Shown: positions 19,001 through 26,900 of the stretch, one piece after another
Layout: each line of letters opens with the position of its first letter
How positions within the stretch are numbered: the stretch's first letter is position 1
Assembly (NCBI GenBank): GCA_033782935.1
Contig: JAWQEG010000288.1
Span: 62,001 to 126,000, forward strand
Source: Petrolisthes cinctipes
Taxonomy: Eukaryota; Arthropoda; Malacostraca; Decapoda; Porcellanidae
Reading direction: 5' to 3'
Length of the DNA: 64,000 nucleotides
Translations under genes and position numbers: made by a program
Notes under the pieces: model-generated
The model's database searches: none
The model's input: the letters and a program-made list of their open reading frames with translations, nothing else
What the model was told of the DNA's origin: nothing

Positions 19001-19948
19001 AGGCATGTGTTATTCATTACTCACTCATTGAAGATCACTAAATGTTTTCCCAGGCTTATGTTGTTATTCATTAGCCTACCACCTCTTCATTATACACTCA
19101 TTGAAGATCACCAAATGTTTTCCCAGGCTTGTGTTATTCATTACCCACCACTTACTTCATTTTACATTCATTCACTCATTGAACACCGACACATTTTTTC
19201 ATTACTGGTATGTCAAGACCTCTGCCAACAGCCCTTATAAAATTTCCTAAGTTCTTTTTCTGCTCTTATGTTATGCTAATAAGAAAGTCATATTAATGCA
19301 AGGGTTGTTACATGCAGACAATATTTCTCAGAATTAATTCAAAATAAAAGAATGTAATGTCTGGGATATTTGCATTTACATCTTATAGTCCTTCTAAATA
19401 TATACATCATAATACATACATCATAACAGTCCTTCTAAATTCACAAGTTATAGGATGTCCTTACAGGCCCAGGGGGAATGTTGTATAGAAAATTAAATAC
19501 TCTAAATATGTAATAACAGAAGGTGACTAAAAGGAGCTTTCACTTTAACTGTCCCATTTTTTCATCTGTTACCTTTTGTGCTTAATGTTCCACCTCTCGG
19601 TCACCTTCCTCGGGCACCATATGACCTCGCTGTTGCATCGCCTGATATCAGTCAATCAATCAATGTAATAATGGTATGCCAATTTTTTATTTTAGGTATG
19701 AAAAGACTGGGGCTGAATACGTAGAGAAGCTGCCCAAAGGTAAACACAGCACCAAGGGTGTGGGACGAACTTGTCCTGACCCCAGCCAGAGTATTAAACT
19801 AGAAGATGGTGTTGAAGTACCTCTTGGTAAAGGTACAAGTTCTAATGCTAATAGGACCTCACTACTCTATAATGAATTCATTGTATATGACGTAGCCCAG
19901 ATTAATGTCAAGTATCTCATTAATCTCAACTTCAAATATAAGTACTAA
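3947..19948 (+). CDS. PARP1: PARP1 gene, 3' part: eight coding exons (a-h), WGR to stop
   Basis: Poly(ADP-ribose) polymerase 1 detects DNA breaks in the nucleus and uses NAD+ to build ADP-ribose chains on itself, histones and repair factors. Exons a-h (3947-4050, 4896-5091, 12956-13081, 13804-14070, 17022-17252, 17724-17843, 18709-18869, 19696-19948) join in frame to 485 codons, as expected for WGR plus helical plus catalytic domains. Visible motifs are [10 protein letters not shown] (WGR), [12 protein letters not shown] and [12 protein letters not shown] (helical domain), WHGSR (catalytic H, fragment residue 335), GVYFADM (Y369) and [10 protein letters not shown] (E462). The H-Y spacing of 34 equals that of human PARP1 as I recall it. 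All introns are GT-AG with matching phases. The zinc fingers and BRCT would lie upstream of the window. Family assignment is firm; activity is inferred. Confidence 0.96.
4090..4265. repeat. PAL-3 element
   Basis: The left arm holds GTTATTGGTGATTTGGAAGG and the right arm holds CAATTTGCCAACAAAAGAAA with AGAATCTCCACTTAAGG. Part of a second PAL arm follows to about 4310. Confidence 0.6.
4346..4560 (+). repeat. SINE-C-like repeat, copy 2
   Basis: The copy holds TCCATTGCCCACC, a 12-G run near 4417, AACAAAGGGAAATGGGG and a GATGAT tail. The tail runs directly into the first upstream echo of PARP1 exon b. Confidence 0.65.
4558..4828 (+). repeat. Junction echoes upstream of PARP1 exon b
   Basis: Copies of the first ~35 bases of exon b lie at 4558-4600 and 4784-4821. 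The first matches 25 of 30 bases of TGGGTTTTTCGTTCCTGGGG plus the next ten bases. The second keeps a CAG acceptor at 4781-4783. SINE-A copy 1 separates them. Confidence 0.7.
4600..4770 (+). repeat. SINE-A-like repeat, copy 1
   Basis: SINE-A is a roughly 170-bp dispersed repeat. It begins ATCCCTGCTTGTCATAAAAG and runs through TTCACTTCTCCAACTG and TTTTGTGCTTACTGTCCCAC. It then reads GCCATATGACCTCGCTGTTG and ends in a (TCAA)n tail. Nine copies are seen in this window, in both orientations. The simple-repeat tail suggests LINE-mobilised retroposition. No clear pol III boxes are visible. Confidence 0.7.
4896..5091 (+). CDS. PARP1: PARP1 exon b: core of WGR domain
   Basis: Acceptor AACAG at 4891-4895, donor GTATGT at 5092. 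It encodes [20 protein letters not shown] and continues to [12 protein letters not shown]. The W-G-R signature, which contacts the DNA 5' end and relays the break signal, is intact. It ends in phase 0. Confidence 0.95.
5196..5796. mobile_element. About 600-bp TIR element (MITE)
   Basis: The ends at 5196 and 5796 read CTAAAG with inverted flanks. Inverted subterminal segments follow: TCCTGCGATACCATTTTCGA at 5221 pairs with its near reverse complement near 5735-5768, a stem of about 38 bp with few mismatches. There is no transposase. PIF/Harbinger- or hAT-type ancestry is possible, but no target duplication is certain. Confidence 0.7.
5855..7105 (-). pseudogene. Degenerate Tc1/mariner-like transposase, interrupted by PAL-1
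   Basis: Read on the minus strand, fragments in several frames follow transposase order. A possible helix-turn-helix part ([24 protein letters not shown]) comes first at 7080-6900. SGRPKF and SLRDLVTES follow near 6750-6700, then [20 protein letters not shown] near 6590-6530, a catalytic-core piece with DRIWS near 6410, and a [18 protein letters not shown] third-D block near 6090-6050. Stops and frameshifts are frequent. A PAL-1 element sits at 6770-6918. The N-terminal part is the least certain. Confidence 0.65.
6770..6918. repeat. PAL-1 element nested in the Tc1/mariner relic
   Basis: AGTACAGTTTTG at the left and GTGTACTTTCCCCTTAAC at the right enclose both PAL-1 core blocks. It splits the transposase between the DDCEVKGK and SGRPKF blocks, so it inserted after that element. 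Confidence 0.7.
7282..7491 (+). repeat. 5' LTR
   Basis: 210 bp, begins TGTGGTGTTTG, ends AACAGAACA, and is base-for-base the same as the 3' LTR. An AATAAA-like AATAAAC lies near 7441, usable for polyadenylation. Confidence 0.97.
7492..7508 (+). promoter_or_regulatory. Primer-binding site
   Basis: TGGCGCAGTGAGTAGCC follows the LTR directly. The leading TGG pairs with a tRNA 3' CCA end. Insect gypsy elements with TGGCGCAGT-type sites are usually assigned serine tRNA, but the tRNA here is not proven. Confidence 0.75.
7517..11881 (+). CDS. Gag-Pol polyprotein of gypsy-type element
   Basis: One open frame of 1454 codons from the first Met after the LTR; an earlier Met at 7415 lies inside the LTR. 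Gag has a coiled-coil-like start and zinc-knuckle Cys clusters at residues 274-288 and 295-308 ([14 protein letters not shown]). The protease has DSGA with D373. The reverse transcriptase has the active site VVDDIL (D692, D693). RNase H has QTDASKRNG. Integrase has the zinc-binding H1080, then D1145, D1199 (TDGGPQF) and E1235, with DD35E spacing. No envelope gene follows. The fused gag-pol without frameshift and the lack of stops suggest a possibly active copy. Confidence 0.95.
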   Translation: MENQVEQLTALLVQQAEMARQAQEESRRREGRLNDVLEQLISRQVGNPGREDSQAGAVEATPQHVKFSPSAALTPHLSSSASLREFDAWRHKFRGYVALTKVTSLPLVQQKAILTSMLDDEWTRTLRYVVDVADGAQLEEVLDAMEAHLRGQRNVIVDRREFYSRVQQQGEAFDDFLCAIKEMVNFCDFCDHCIDNRLRDRIVVGIRDEEALKRMLQEKHLQLQSAIDICRASENANMSRAVIRDHASQSLCKVSRYKHEKTPHHSTKDKVSLCHRCGRKSHKEKQMCKALDKDCLNCGKKGHFAAVCWNNPRTPSVTKQFQARAPVSKVRARDVHQILAGVYTNKVSARPAPKVLINATHPRGRDAVVWTPDSGAEATVMGLDVAKSLGIPQTLLEAPSCGVLFAAGDYPLTCLGSFTSQLELGDRSTSTVVTVIKEVTGALLSWYDSVALGILPSDFPAQIKSIKESKATESLPASPPIVLPRWPHNHDPTEAEREEHVKTIIKAFPRVFDTSHTLREMDGGPMRIELTDDAVPFAVTASRTIPYSWRDDIRAQIDELLAKDIIAKVDYPTVWCHPIVPLAKKTSGVRLCVDLTRLNRYVKRPTYPVQSPHDVVARIGSEAFWFTTMDAKMGYFQVKIAEEDQDLTCFITPWGRYKFKRAPMGLVSSGDEYNRRGDQVLGDIPRTMKVVDDILAYDTRYKDHLSHVITIIQRCDKHGITLNADKFSFAKNDVVYCGYNITPQGYTADSRKVSAIADFPRPQNLTDLRSFMGLANQLGNFSPAIADAAQPLRDLLKPKNVWLWTTQHEEAFRKVKECLVSPPVLAFYDPTLPTMLQTDASKRNGFGFVLLQRHGEIWKLVQCGSRFLADTESRYAVVELELAAVCWAVKKCKVYLAGLPHFDVIVDHRPLVPILNSKLLSEIENPRLQRFKEKLASYSYTACWQKGSSHFAPDALSRSPVEDCADGESGSDNEVDTQDPLHTVVSAALNAVCEDGTRLAPLKDQTLEKIRAASEKDLEYQALKERIVSGFPEHRHDLEPELRPFWGVRSLLSVDEEFIVYGPRLIIPHSLRRETLSRLHESHKGIDRTKRRARQTVYWPGIDRDIENIVSSCQQCRPLLPKQQNEPLWQDDDPPIRVFQSTSADYFHVAGRTYLVYVDRMSGWPYVSSCPRHASAAHLITALRSIFTDTGVPVLMRTDGGPQFTSSKLRRFLTRWGVEHRVTSPYNPQSNGHAEAAVKTVKKLIVTSTKRGQLDEDEFARGLLELRNAPRADGRSPSQVLFGHPMRSAVPAHHRSFAPEWQRAADDCDITAEHIKVKAKERYDTTARQLPRLHLGSYVDVQDHASGRWDRVGVIVGIGSRRDYLIKMGSGRIMWRNRKFLRPHHPMLSETIPRHKATPEEREHGSPVDPAPPHPTTTDLGEKRAANLPRRSHRQRRAPQRLEMQWRTKTYDNK
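11914..11923 (+). other. Polypurine tract
   Basis: TTGGGGGAGG lies directly before the 3' LTR, where plus-strand synthesis is primed. Confidence 0.85.
11924..12133 (+). repeat. 3' LTR
   Basis: Identical to the 5' LTR over all 210 bp and followed by the TACAA target duplication. Confidence 0.97.
12236..12380. repeat. PAL-1 element
   Basis: GGGGATAGTACAGTGTTGG opens it and GTATACCATCCCTTT closes it; both core blocks are well kept. Confidence 0.75.
12381..12625. repeat. Degenerate CCTAA/AACCT pentamer tract
   Basis: Runs of CCTAACCTAA, CTGACCTAA and CTTTAACCTAC fill the stretch. The pentamer is the complement of the arthropod-type telomere unit TTAGG, but the tract is interstitial and diverged. 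Confidence 0.75.
12640..12917 (-). repeat. SINE-B, tRNA-derived, minus strand
   Basis: On the minus strand the head near 12917-12846 is tRNA-like. It has an A-box-like TGGCTGAGTGG, an anticodon-arm-like CTAGACTCTTAGCC, and a degenerate B box AGATCGAATCC. The body then runs to about 12650. A headless body on the + strand recurs at 58885-59055. It is probably a SINE with a pol III promoter; the B box has changes. Confidence 0.65.
12956..13081 (+). CDS. PARP1: PARP1 exon c: linker into helical domain
   Basis: Acceptor TTACAG, donor GTAAGT, 42 codons in phase 0. It encodes [20 protein letters not shown] then [20 protein letters not shown]. The SKLxKPVQELxxxIFDV pattern is the family start of the regulatory domain. 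Confidence 0.94.
13090..13246. repeat. PAL-1 element
   Basis: It starts nine bases after the exon c donor and ends GCATACTATCCCCTAAAG, directly next to a PAL-3. Confidence 0.75.
13247..13418. repeat. PAL-3 element
   Basis: Arms: TTGTTGGTGAATTGGAAGG left and CATTTCACCAACAAAAGAAT right, ending TCTCCCTTTAAGG. Confidence 0.75.
13425..13570. repeat. PAL-2/PAL-3 hybrid palindrome
   Basis: The left end resembles PAL-2 (GTGATTGTGTATGAGGATTG) and the right end PAL-3 (AATCAGTAGCCTTCC). The mix suggests recombination or a shared ancestor. Confidence 0.55.
13804..14070 (+). CDS. PARP1: PARP1 exon d: helical regulatory domain
   Basis: 89 codons in phase 0 between CAG and GTACGT. The sequence [20 protein letters not shown] and later [20 protein letters not shown] are family hallmarks of the domain that blocks NAD+ until DNA is bound. 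A lysine- and glutamate-rich stretch ([18 protein letters not shown]) makes the middle longer than in the human protein as I recall it. Confidence 0.95.
14071..14215. repeat. GT-rich tandem repeat after exon d
   Basis: Two units carrying GATGGTGACAGTACTTTTCA, each followed by a GT run, start 35 bases after the donor. No exon sequence is included. Confidence 0.7.
14240..16256 (-). pseudogene. CR1/Jockey-like LINE reverse transcriptase, 5' truncated
   Basis: Minus-strand fragments follow LINE order from high to low coordinates: [71 protein letters not shown], then [20 protein letters not shown] and the C-terminal block. Frameshifts and stops make it inactive. A TA-flanked MITE cuts the FADD region (15229-15721). 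The last ~70 residues ([11 protein letters not shown] type) are repeated about three times at 14270-14600. Confidence 0.8.
15229..15721. mobile_element. Tc1/mariner-type MITE inside the LINE
   Basis: The 32-bp TIRs at 15229-15260 and 15690-15721 differ by one base and begin CASTCTGCAAAAAAAG. TA lies on both outer flanks (15227-15228, 15722-15723). Removing one TA plus the element rejoins the LINE frame between KV and QRT. It has no coding capacity. Confidence 0.9.
16257..17020. repeat. Intron with repeated TIR units
   Basis: 16257-16580 shows nothing recognisable. From about 16585 several copies of TTATGGGTGTGTAATGT and its inverse alternate with GGCATTACTGTA-like ends, as a stacked array of the 3225-3365 repeat. 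Confidence 0.5.
17022..17252 (+). CDS. PARP1: PARP1 exon e: helical domain end, catalytic start
   Basis: 77 codons in phase 0. [20 protein letters not shown] and [19 protein letters not shown] match the family pattern MLDNLxDIEVAYxLL and [19 protein letters not shown] lies between. Donor GTAAGG. Confidence 0.95.
17292..17531. repeat. PAL-1 element split by a LINE 3' tip
   Basis: The arms GGATAGTACAGTGTTGG and CAAAGCACTCCTATG enclose an unrelated insert at about 17357-17446. Confidence 0.65.
17357..17446 (+). mobile_element. LINE 3' tip (CAA-tailed Jockey-like family)
   Basis: The insert ends GGCTGTTCGGCCAGACAGC and TTGAGAAACTTCAACGACA. This is the same terminus as the elements at 28330, 39213 and 50855 on the minus strand. 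The flanks share a CAGGCCC-like duplication. Confidence 0.7.
17540..17723 (+). repeat. Tandem repeat with a junction echo upstream of PARP1 exon f
   Basis: Units of about 30 bp (TTAATATTAACTGTATATTA) run up to the acceptor. One copy reads GTGTATATTCAG followed by GTGTAGTAAG at 17575-17597, echoing the real TGTATTTTCAG followed by GTGTACAAAG. Use of the echo would give Val then a stop. Confidence 0.75.
17724..17843 (+). CDS. PARP1: PARP1 exon f: donor loop and catalytic His
   Basis: 40 codons in phase 0. [20 protein letters not shown] carries the NAD+-binding His-Gly-Ser. Donor GTTAGT. Confidence 0.96.
17863..18081. mobile_element. MITE-E, TIR element
   Basis: The left end CAGCCACAATCAAATATCCA and the right end, its inverse, enclose about 190 bp, flanked by TA. 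Related copies are at 36335-36540 and 56932-57150. Confidence 0.8.
18140..18283. repeat. PAL-1 element
   Basis: TGTTTGTTGGTAAGTCTGG opens it and AAAGTATATTAACCCCTTAAGG closes it, with TTAA at the right end. Confidence 0.75.
18284..18478. repeat. Degenerate TTAGG pentamer tract
   Basis: GTTAGGTTAGGT-type units run in the orientation opposite to the tract at 12381-12625. A PAL-like half palindrome follows at about 18490-18640. Confidence 0.75.
18709..18869 (+). CDS. PARP1: PARP1 exon g: catalytic Tyr
   Basis: [20 protein letters not shown] and [16 protein letters not shown] carry the catalytic Tyr (GVYFAD) and NAD+-site Ser/Tyr. It ends GATAT (phase 2), joined to G of exon h to make Met. Confidence 0.96.
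18920..19200. repeat. Tandem repeat rich in ACTTCATTxTACA units
   Basis: Four imperfect units with CACTCATTGAA and CCCAGGCTTGTGTTATTCATT fill the intron start. A single related unit lies at 13570-13690. Confidence 0.65.
19500..19668 (+). repeat. SINE-A-like repeat ending 27 bp before PARP1 exon h
   Basis: The TCAATCAATCAAT tail ends near 19668, and the acceptor TTTTAG follows at 19690-19695. Confidence 0.7.
19696..19948 (+). CDS. PARP1: PARP1 exon h: catalytic Glu and stop
   Basis: It encodes [20 protein letters not shown] and later [20 protein letters not shown], ending KYKY and TAA. The Glu of YNEF is needed for chain elongation. The length fits the family's last exon, so the C-terminus is complete. 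Confidence 0.96.
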
Positions 19949-20130
19949 GAGGGGTACTGGTAAGTACTGGTGGACTTTTACTGAAGGGGGATAGTATACT
20001 TTTGATATATTGGAGTGCCTTGATTCCTCCTAAGTATACCAGGAAACAGAGCTTGATTAACAAAAATAATTTCTTTTCACTGACAGTATCTACTGTAATT
20101 CATCCTGGTGTGAAACAGCTAAGAATAAAC
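19949..20130 (+). other. PARP1: PARP1 3' UTR candidate with AATAAA
   Basis: AATAAA at 20124-20129 lies about 175 bases after the stop and could be the polyadenylation signal. A half PAL-1 copy lies within it at 19986-20075. Confidence 0.5.
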
Positions 20131-21020
20131 TGAAACAAAATAAGCATATGCAAGTTAATCTTCATCATGCTCTGGCTTCCCTATGAGGAATGGAAAAGCC
20201 TTAGTTGCCACAGTACCTCATTTCCTCTGACCATTTTTTATGTTGATACTTCACCTATACATACAACAAGGCTGGTGACAAAGGGTACTGCATAAACTCA
20301 CAGGAAAGAGTAGATGAAACAGGGGACTGGGGAGAGTTTGGGGGAGGTGTGTGATATTGATTTGTGGGTTTTGGGAATGGTGGGAGTACAGCCGGCAGCA
20401 TAAATTCGCATCCATCTCGTGTACTTAATGCTAATATGACCAGATAGTTGCATTCTGAACCAGTTTAAATTCCAACAACATAGGTAGTTTACCATATGAG
20501 AACTATATATGTCATCCCTGCATAAAAACTGCATTACAACATCACTATAGCTAATACATACGAAGGTGGAAATGAAGCGAACTTATGCTGCCGACTGTAT
20601 ATGGAAAGGTATGAGTCATGATTAGGGCTAGTATTTTGTAGTTGTCCGGATGGATGGCTCATAGACAGTGAGATGGGTAACTCCCAGCCTTCTTCCTTCT
20701 TGTCAATGGGAGTCCCCTGTTTATCCATGCCTTTAAAATCACTCTCACCAAAGAATGGGGCATAACGGCCATTGGAATCCCTTGCCACCTCTTGACCTCT
20801 AAGTCCTCTTCTAGTCTGTATATATTTTTCTCTCATCTCTCTCTATTTTCATCTTTCTTGCTTTCCAAGTAATCTATATCTTTACCTTTCCCTGATATCT
20901 AATTCTAACTCTCCCTGAGTTCTATTGCCCTCATTTTTTTTTTCTATATTCTAAGGACTCTCTTTTCCATTGTTTTAACACTCACTTTCTAAAGCTCTCT
21001 CTCTTCTGCCTCTTTCCTCA
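20131..21020. other. Spacer, nothing recognised
   Basis: Mostly unique sequence with no conserved gene or repeat that I recognise. A 100-codon minus-strand frame at 20534-20836 has no recognisable motif. Confidence 0.4.
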
Positions 21021-21312
21021 CTGTTATAATGGTGTCTTGTTGCTTGGAATAGTTTGGAGGAATAAAGTTACACCAAATTTACCAACGCTATTACCCCCTC
21101 AACAACTTGCTGAACATGTGGATCAAATTAGCATCAGTATAGCACTAGTTCTCCTCAAGCTGAGCTTAATGCATAGATAGTGCTGAAAATCAAAGATTCT
21201 CTTTCTGGTGAATTGGAAGACTACAGAATCCTCCGTACAATGCTTCCTGGCATAGTTTGGAGGAATTATAGGTCTTCCAATTCACCAACAACAAGAGACT
21301 TTCCCCTTAAGT
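21020..21312. repeat. PAL-1 half copy then PAL-3 element
   Basis: The PAL-1 right arm at 21025-21112 ends CTATTACCCCCTCAA. The PAL-3 at 21190-21312 has near-perfect arms, TTGGTGAATTGGAAGAC and its inverse. Confidence 0.7.
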
Positions 21313-21399
21313 ATTATTGATTGTTGAACGGATGATTGTCTTGTACCTCGTCTGATTCCAATATAACAAATGCTGCTAATTTGATTAATTAAGTTAAAA

Positions 21400-21600
21400 A
21401 AATTGTTTATTAGGCAGCCATCATGCATGTACACAAAATTTCTCGTATATTTTGTGCACTTAAATGTTATTGTATTGATTGTGTTTTAAGTTATAAATTG
21501 TTTGTTGGGCAGCCACCATCAACAACACAAAAAGTCTCATGTATTTTGTGCACAGAAATTTTATGTTATTTTATTGATTACTAACAGCCCTTAAGCTGTG
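21400..21600 (+). repeat. Two-copy direct repeat in spacer
   Basis: Units at about 21400-21490 and 21495-21590 share TTGTTTRTTRGGCAGCC, then TATTTTGTGCAC and a TTATTTTATTGATT-like end. 21600-21985 is AT-rich with nothing recognised. Confidence 0.6.
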
Positions 21601-21989
21601 TATATGCAGATGTGATTTAGATAAGTAGTTTTTTAAATACTCATTGTCCAATAATATTGGTTCCACTTGGAATGAAAGTTATATACTGTAATGCATTGCA
21701 ACCTAGAAATACATTACACACTTTTTAGTATATATATCATCAAATGTTAAATTGATAAAAATAATTGTTGTTTAAAGTGCATAAAAACTTTTTATTTATT
21801 TATTAAATACAGTAAAATAAAAGCAGTTCACTTTCAAGGTTTATTTTACTATAATAGAAGTTACAACACAGACTTAAGTCAGACAGTAATGGCATATGTA
21901 CCTGACTGAAATAAAACCACAACAAAAAATTATGTTTTATTGTAAGATTATTTTCCCTAATTTGATACAGCACTCACATCCACACACAT

Positions 21990-22146
21990 TAATGAGGTAA
22001 TACACTTTGGAGTGCCTTGATTTCTCCAAAGTATGCCAGGATATAGGGCCAGATGAACAAAAATAATGGTGGCCTGGTACTTGGAATAGTTTAGGGGAAT
22101 CAGTTGCTCCAGATTTACCACCAACACTGTACTTCCCCCTTTAAGA
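21990..22146. repeat. PAL-1 element
   Basis: TAATACACTTTGGAGTGCC opens it and ACTGTACTTCCCCCTTTAAG closes it. Confidence 0.75.
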
Positions 22147-22239
22147 ATAGTCTCTCAGGTTGCTACCAAATTCCTCATGATATACACTTCTTACTCTTAT
22201 TTTTTTAAAGAAAAATCCAACAAGTATGTCCATCATAGT

Positions 22240-22400
22240 TAAAGGACTAAGGGCTGTATGCAAGGATATCCATGGGGTTGACGATGATTTGGTACTGACA
22301 GGAAGGCTGTGTTGTTTGTCTTATGGAGCCATTGTACCGGTACCACACAATTGTCAACACCATGAACATTCTTACATACAGTCCTGAATGTGAAAGATCA
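22240..22400. repeat. MITE-I, TIR element
   Basis: GGGCTGTATGCAAGGATATCC is inverted as a near match at 22365-22390. Related sequences lie at 29420-29500, 35745-36010 and 57150-57195. A two-copy direct repeat (CAGCAAGTGAGGTAGAAGTG) follows to 22660. Confidence 0.6.
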
Positions 22401-22659
22401 CTATCATTAGATACTGTATGGGCACCACTAAAGGGCTCCTTTGTACCCAATTGGAGACTGGGACAAATCGGAATGGCTGTTGCAGCAAGTGTTGCCTCTT
22501 ATTTCAGACAGACTGTGACAACACATATAAGAAAGTGTAGCAAGTGAGGTAGAAGTGTTGCCTCATTGCAGACATTTAGACTGGGACAACACAGAGAATG
22601 ACATAAGAAGGTGCAGCAAGTGAGGTAGAAGTGTAGCCTCTTATTTCAAACATTCTCTA

Positions 22660-23550
22660 CAGTGCACACCAGCAACACTATACATATTCCTTCTTGTGCT
22701 ACACAAGCTGGATTCCCATAGGGAGGGTGAGTAGTGGGAATTTATTTGTATAATAATATTGCACTGAAGATTGTTTCGGAAGTAAAAATACCACTAGAAG
22801 TGTTACCAAGCCATTGATTTTTAAAAATAATAATTCCACAAAGTGGGAGAAATTAATTGATGCCATGAAGACACAGGAAATACTCATACATCCCCGCATA
22901 ATAGATGTTATAGCAAATATCGAAAGGAGAGAAAACAACTAATGCAAGTGAATGTGAAGATAAACTTGGGCATTGATATCAACAGTGGCATCAGACATTG
23001 CTGTACTGAGTCAACCACACTTTCTAAATTTATCACGTACTGTACATAATTAAAAAGATCGGAGAACAAGGACAGAGTTTCAAGACTGAAAAGTTTATTT
23101 TGAATGCCCTCTATATGCCGAGGATAGAATTATGCTAGATGATCAGCAAACAATTAAGAGGAGACAGAAATAATAGCAACAATTTTACTCGTAGAAAGAA
23201 ATCCAATTTTGTATATAGAAAAGAAGAAAAAGCATTATATAAAAAGAGGACAGCAGACTAGAAAAATTCAAGTAAAAAAATCACCAAAGAACAAGATAAA
23301 AGAGGAGGAGCAATTACAAGGGTTAATTTACAAGAAAAAATAAATAAATAAGAAGAAATGAGACACCAAAATAAAAAAAATAATCATAAATGAGCGCCGT
23401 TGAAAAAACTGAACTGGTGTCTGGTGAATGAAACAAAAACAATACTGTAGAGTGTAGACTGTAAACAACTTCAACCCACGTGTGTATCGGTGTGTTGGCA
23501 GGGATATAATAGCCTAATGATACACTACATACAAGGAATATAAAAGAAGA
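22660..23550. other. NAT10: AT-rich spacer upstream of NAT10
   Basis: No gene seen. The NAT10 promoter should lie here or just downstream, but no TATA box or initiator can be assigned with confidence. Confidence 0.4.
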
Positions 23551-23555
23551 ATTGG

Positions 23556-23722
23556 TGAAGGAACAACAGCAGGATATAACTTAATTAAGGAACAGCAGTC
23601 AGCAGCAGGATATAACTTAATTAAGGAACAGCAGTCAGCAGCAAGATAAACTTAATTAAGGAACAGCAGTCAGCAGCAGGATATAACTTAATTAAGGAAC
23701 AGCAGTCAGCAGCAAGATATAA
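23556..23722 (+). repeat. 36-bp tandem repeat upstream of NAT10 start
   Basis: About four and a half units of GGAACAGCAGTCAGCAGCAGG plus ATATAACTTAATTAA lie 75-240 bases before the NAT10 ATG, probably in the 5' UTR or promoter. One unit has a 1-bp shorter ATAA variant. Confidence 0.9.
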
Positions 23723-23796
23723 TGATACAATACATACCCGTAACACAAGAAATATATAAGAATAATTGGTGAAGGAACAACAACAGCAGGACAAAA

Positions 23797-23913
23797 ATGG
23801 TGAAACTGGACAAGATAGCTGCCGATACAAGGCTCAAGTCACTGATAGACAATAATGGAAGGCTCAAACATCGATCTTTCCTGGCCGTTCTGGGAGATGA
23901 CGTTAAACAACAG
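23797..23913 (+). CDS. NAT10: NAT10 exon 1 with start codon
   Basis: ATG at 23797 in context CAAAAATGG. MVKLDKIAADTRLKSLIDNN then LKHRSFLAVLGDDVKQQ fits the family start (D-x-R-I-x-x-LI-x-N-G, RS-x-F-x-V-x-GD). Donor GTCAGT. Confidence 0.93.
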
Positions 23914-26900
23914 GTCAGTTAATAACATAAGAATTTAGGAATCTCCAGAAGGCTTTTTGGTCCATTTGTATGTATGTATGTACTGGGTACTGTGGGTAGT
24001 GGGTATGTATGTATGTTCGGTATTTATTGAAAGAATTACCGTTTTGTAGCAGTGTTGCCAGATCCGGCTAGGTCCCAGTACTTTGCCCCGGTCATTTCCT
24101 GTACTTTACCACGGTTATTTCCCGGTAGTTTGCCCAGGTTAGGTCCCAGTAGTCTGCCCAGGTTAGGTCCCGGTAGTCTGATGCGGTCTAGGTTAGGTTA
24201 GGTCAGGTCAGGTAAGGTCAGGCTAATTTCAAAATGCCCCATTTGAATATGCCCTATCTTGGAAATGGGGCATTTGCGGAGGAAATGCCATAGAAGAAAA
24301 TAGTCTTAGAATTGTCTAAATAAGTGGGTAATGAAGGTAGAAAAACCGTACGCAATAACGGGAATTCATTCAATATTTACCGTATGTTCTGGGTATGTAT
24401 GTATGTACTGGGTATGTATGTATGTTCTGGGTATGTATGTATCTACTGGGGTAATTCTGTATAAGAGTTCCATGTGTTTTTTTTTTTTTTTTTTTTGTCC
24501 TGCTTATTTTTACTTGTTCTATTCATTAGTGACCATAATATTGATCGGAAACCACTTGGTTTATACATATTCCCTAACCCCTTCAATCTTGGGGGAGAGC
24601 ACTGGGAATCGGGGGTTTTGGGTGGGGGAAATCACGTAAATGAGCTTATTTTGCCTTGATACTGGTTTGTTGACCTGCATAAATGTCGAAAAATTGAAAA
24701 TCCGAGCCAAGTTTCGACAAAAGTTGGCTCGGGTTTTGCAATTTTCATGAGGGATAAATGTCAAGATTTTGGAAATCCGAGCCAAGTTTCGGCAAAAGTT
24801 GGCTCGGGTTTTGCAATTTTCGTGAGGGATAAATGTCAAGATTTTGGAAATCTAAGGCAAGTTTAGATAATTAACCAAACCTAAGCTGACCTGACCTAAC
24901 CTAACCTGGGCAGACTACCGGAACCTAACCGGGGCACACTACCGGGACCTAACCAGGGCAGACTACCGGGACCTAACCGGGGCACACTACCGGGACATAA
25001 CCAGGGCAGACCACGGCACAATATACAGTAGAAACTAGTCAGACCTCACCTGACCTGACCTAACCTAATCTGGACTGGGACACACTACCGGGACCTAACC
25101 GGGGCAGACTACCGGGACATAACCAGGGCAGACTACCGGGACATAACCGGGGCAAACTACCGGGACATAACCAGGGCAGACTACCGGGACATAACCGGGG
25201 CAGACCACGGCACAATATATAGTAGAAATTAGTCAGACCTCACCTCACCTGACCTAACCTAATCTGGACTGGGACACACTACCGGGACATAACCAGGGCA
25301 GACTACTGGGACCTAACCGGGGCAGACTACTGGGACATAACTGGGGCACACTACCGGGACATAACCTCACGTGACCTAACTGCCCCCCTTTATTATCCTT
25401 AGCAGACTACCGGACTGGCCATTACAATTGTTGTACATAATTATTATTGCTATTTGTTAATAAAATATATTACAAAAAGGTTTTAACTCTTACCAGACTT
25501 GCAGGAAAATTGTACAGATGATTAAATTTTCGAAGAAACCTGGGCCGTGATTTTGTATTCCGGCTGACATATTTGTTACATCGCGTAATTTGTTATTATA
25601 ATCCATAGTAGCCTCCTGTCCACACTGCTCACTTATTTTATGTTTCAAAATTAGCCTATGATTCACACATAAATTAAAAAGTTCTTGTGGCTTAGCAAAA
25701 TGCGTGAAAAAAAAAGCCATACCCGCTGGAAGCCATGTTGGTAGTGTCAGCTTGTCACGTACTATTGACACGTAGCAGGGAAAATGGGATGATGGAAAAT
25801 TGCGGATGAATACAGAAGGTTGATAGATTGCATTAATAATAATTATTATAATACTATGAGATGAGAAAATAATTTATGAAATTAAGTTAGTAAATAATGA
25901 AATTATCTATATATAAATGGTGATGGAAATAAAAGAATATTGAAAGCGTCATTTAATTTAAAAAAATACATGATTTACGAGATGGCAACTTGAAGTAGCA
26001 CATGAGCATCCCATCAATGATGTGTACTACTTTGTACAGTGTTCAGTGGCTATTTTAAAGAAGGACCTGGGAGAGAAAGACACCGTGAACGCTGGAGTCT
26101 GAACTTAGGGTATTAACACCGTAGACTTACTCCTACGCTGGACTTTGTCTCGGAAGCGCTACGCTGGACTTCGTCTCAAAAGCGGTCGCGATTTTTCGAA
26201 AGCCTATTCTGCCGAAAGTTAAGTGCAATCGCCTATTACATTCATTACACACGAACACACTACATTGTCCCCTACTTAAATATACATAAATTGTAAATAT
26301 TTGCCGCGTGGAACTTATATACAGATTTTCCTCTACTGGGGTATGTATGTATGTATGTACCAGGTGTGTATGTATGTACCAGGTATGTATTTATGTACTG
26401 GGTATGTATGAATCTACTGGGGTATATATGTATGTACTGGGTATGTATGTATCTACTGGGGTATGTATGTATGTACCAGGTATGTATGTATCTACTGGGG
26501 TATGTATGTATGTACTGAGTATGTATGTATGTACTGGGTATGTATGTATCTACTGGGTATGTATGTATGTACCAGGTATGTATGTATGTACCAGGTATGT
26601 ATGTATGTACCAGGTATGTATGTATGTACCAGGTATGTATGTATGTACCAGGTATGTATGTATGTACCAGGTATGTATGTATGTACTGGGTATGTATGTA
26701 TGTATGTACTGGATATGTATTTATGTACCAGGTATGTATATATGTACTGGGTATGTATTTATGTACCAGGTATGTATATATGTACTGGGTATGTATGTAA
26801 CGTTACAGTTGTTGGCAGCTCTTGATTTAGACCCATCCTGGTAATGTTGCAATATGTTGCCATTTTCTATTACAATGTTTTTACCATCTTTACCCACTAA

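Noticed and set aside
20534..20836. 100-codon minus-strand frame as a gene
   Set aside because: No motif, start context or splice support was recognised; length is within chance expectation.
26308..26844. Tyr/Cys/Val-rich frames
   Set aside because: They come from the (GTAT)n minisatellite.
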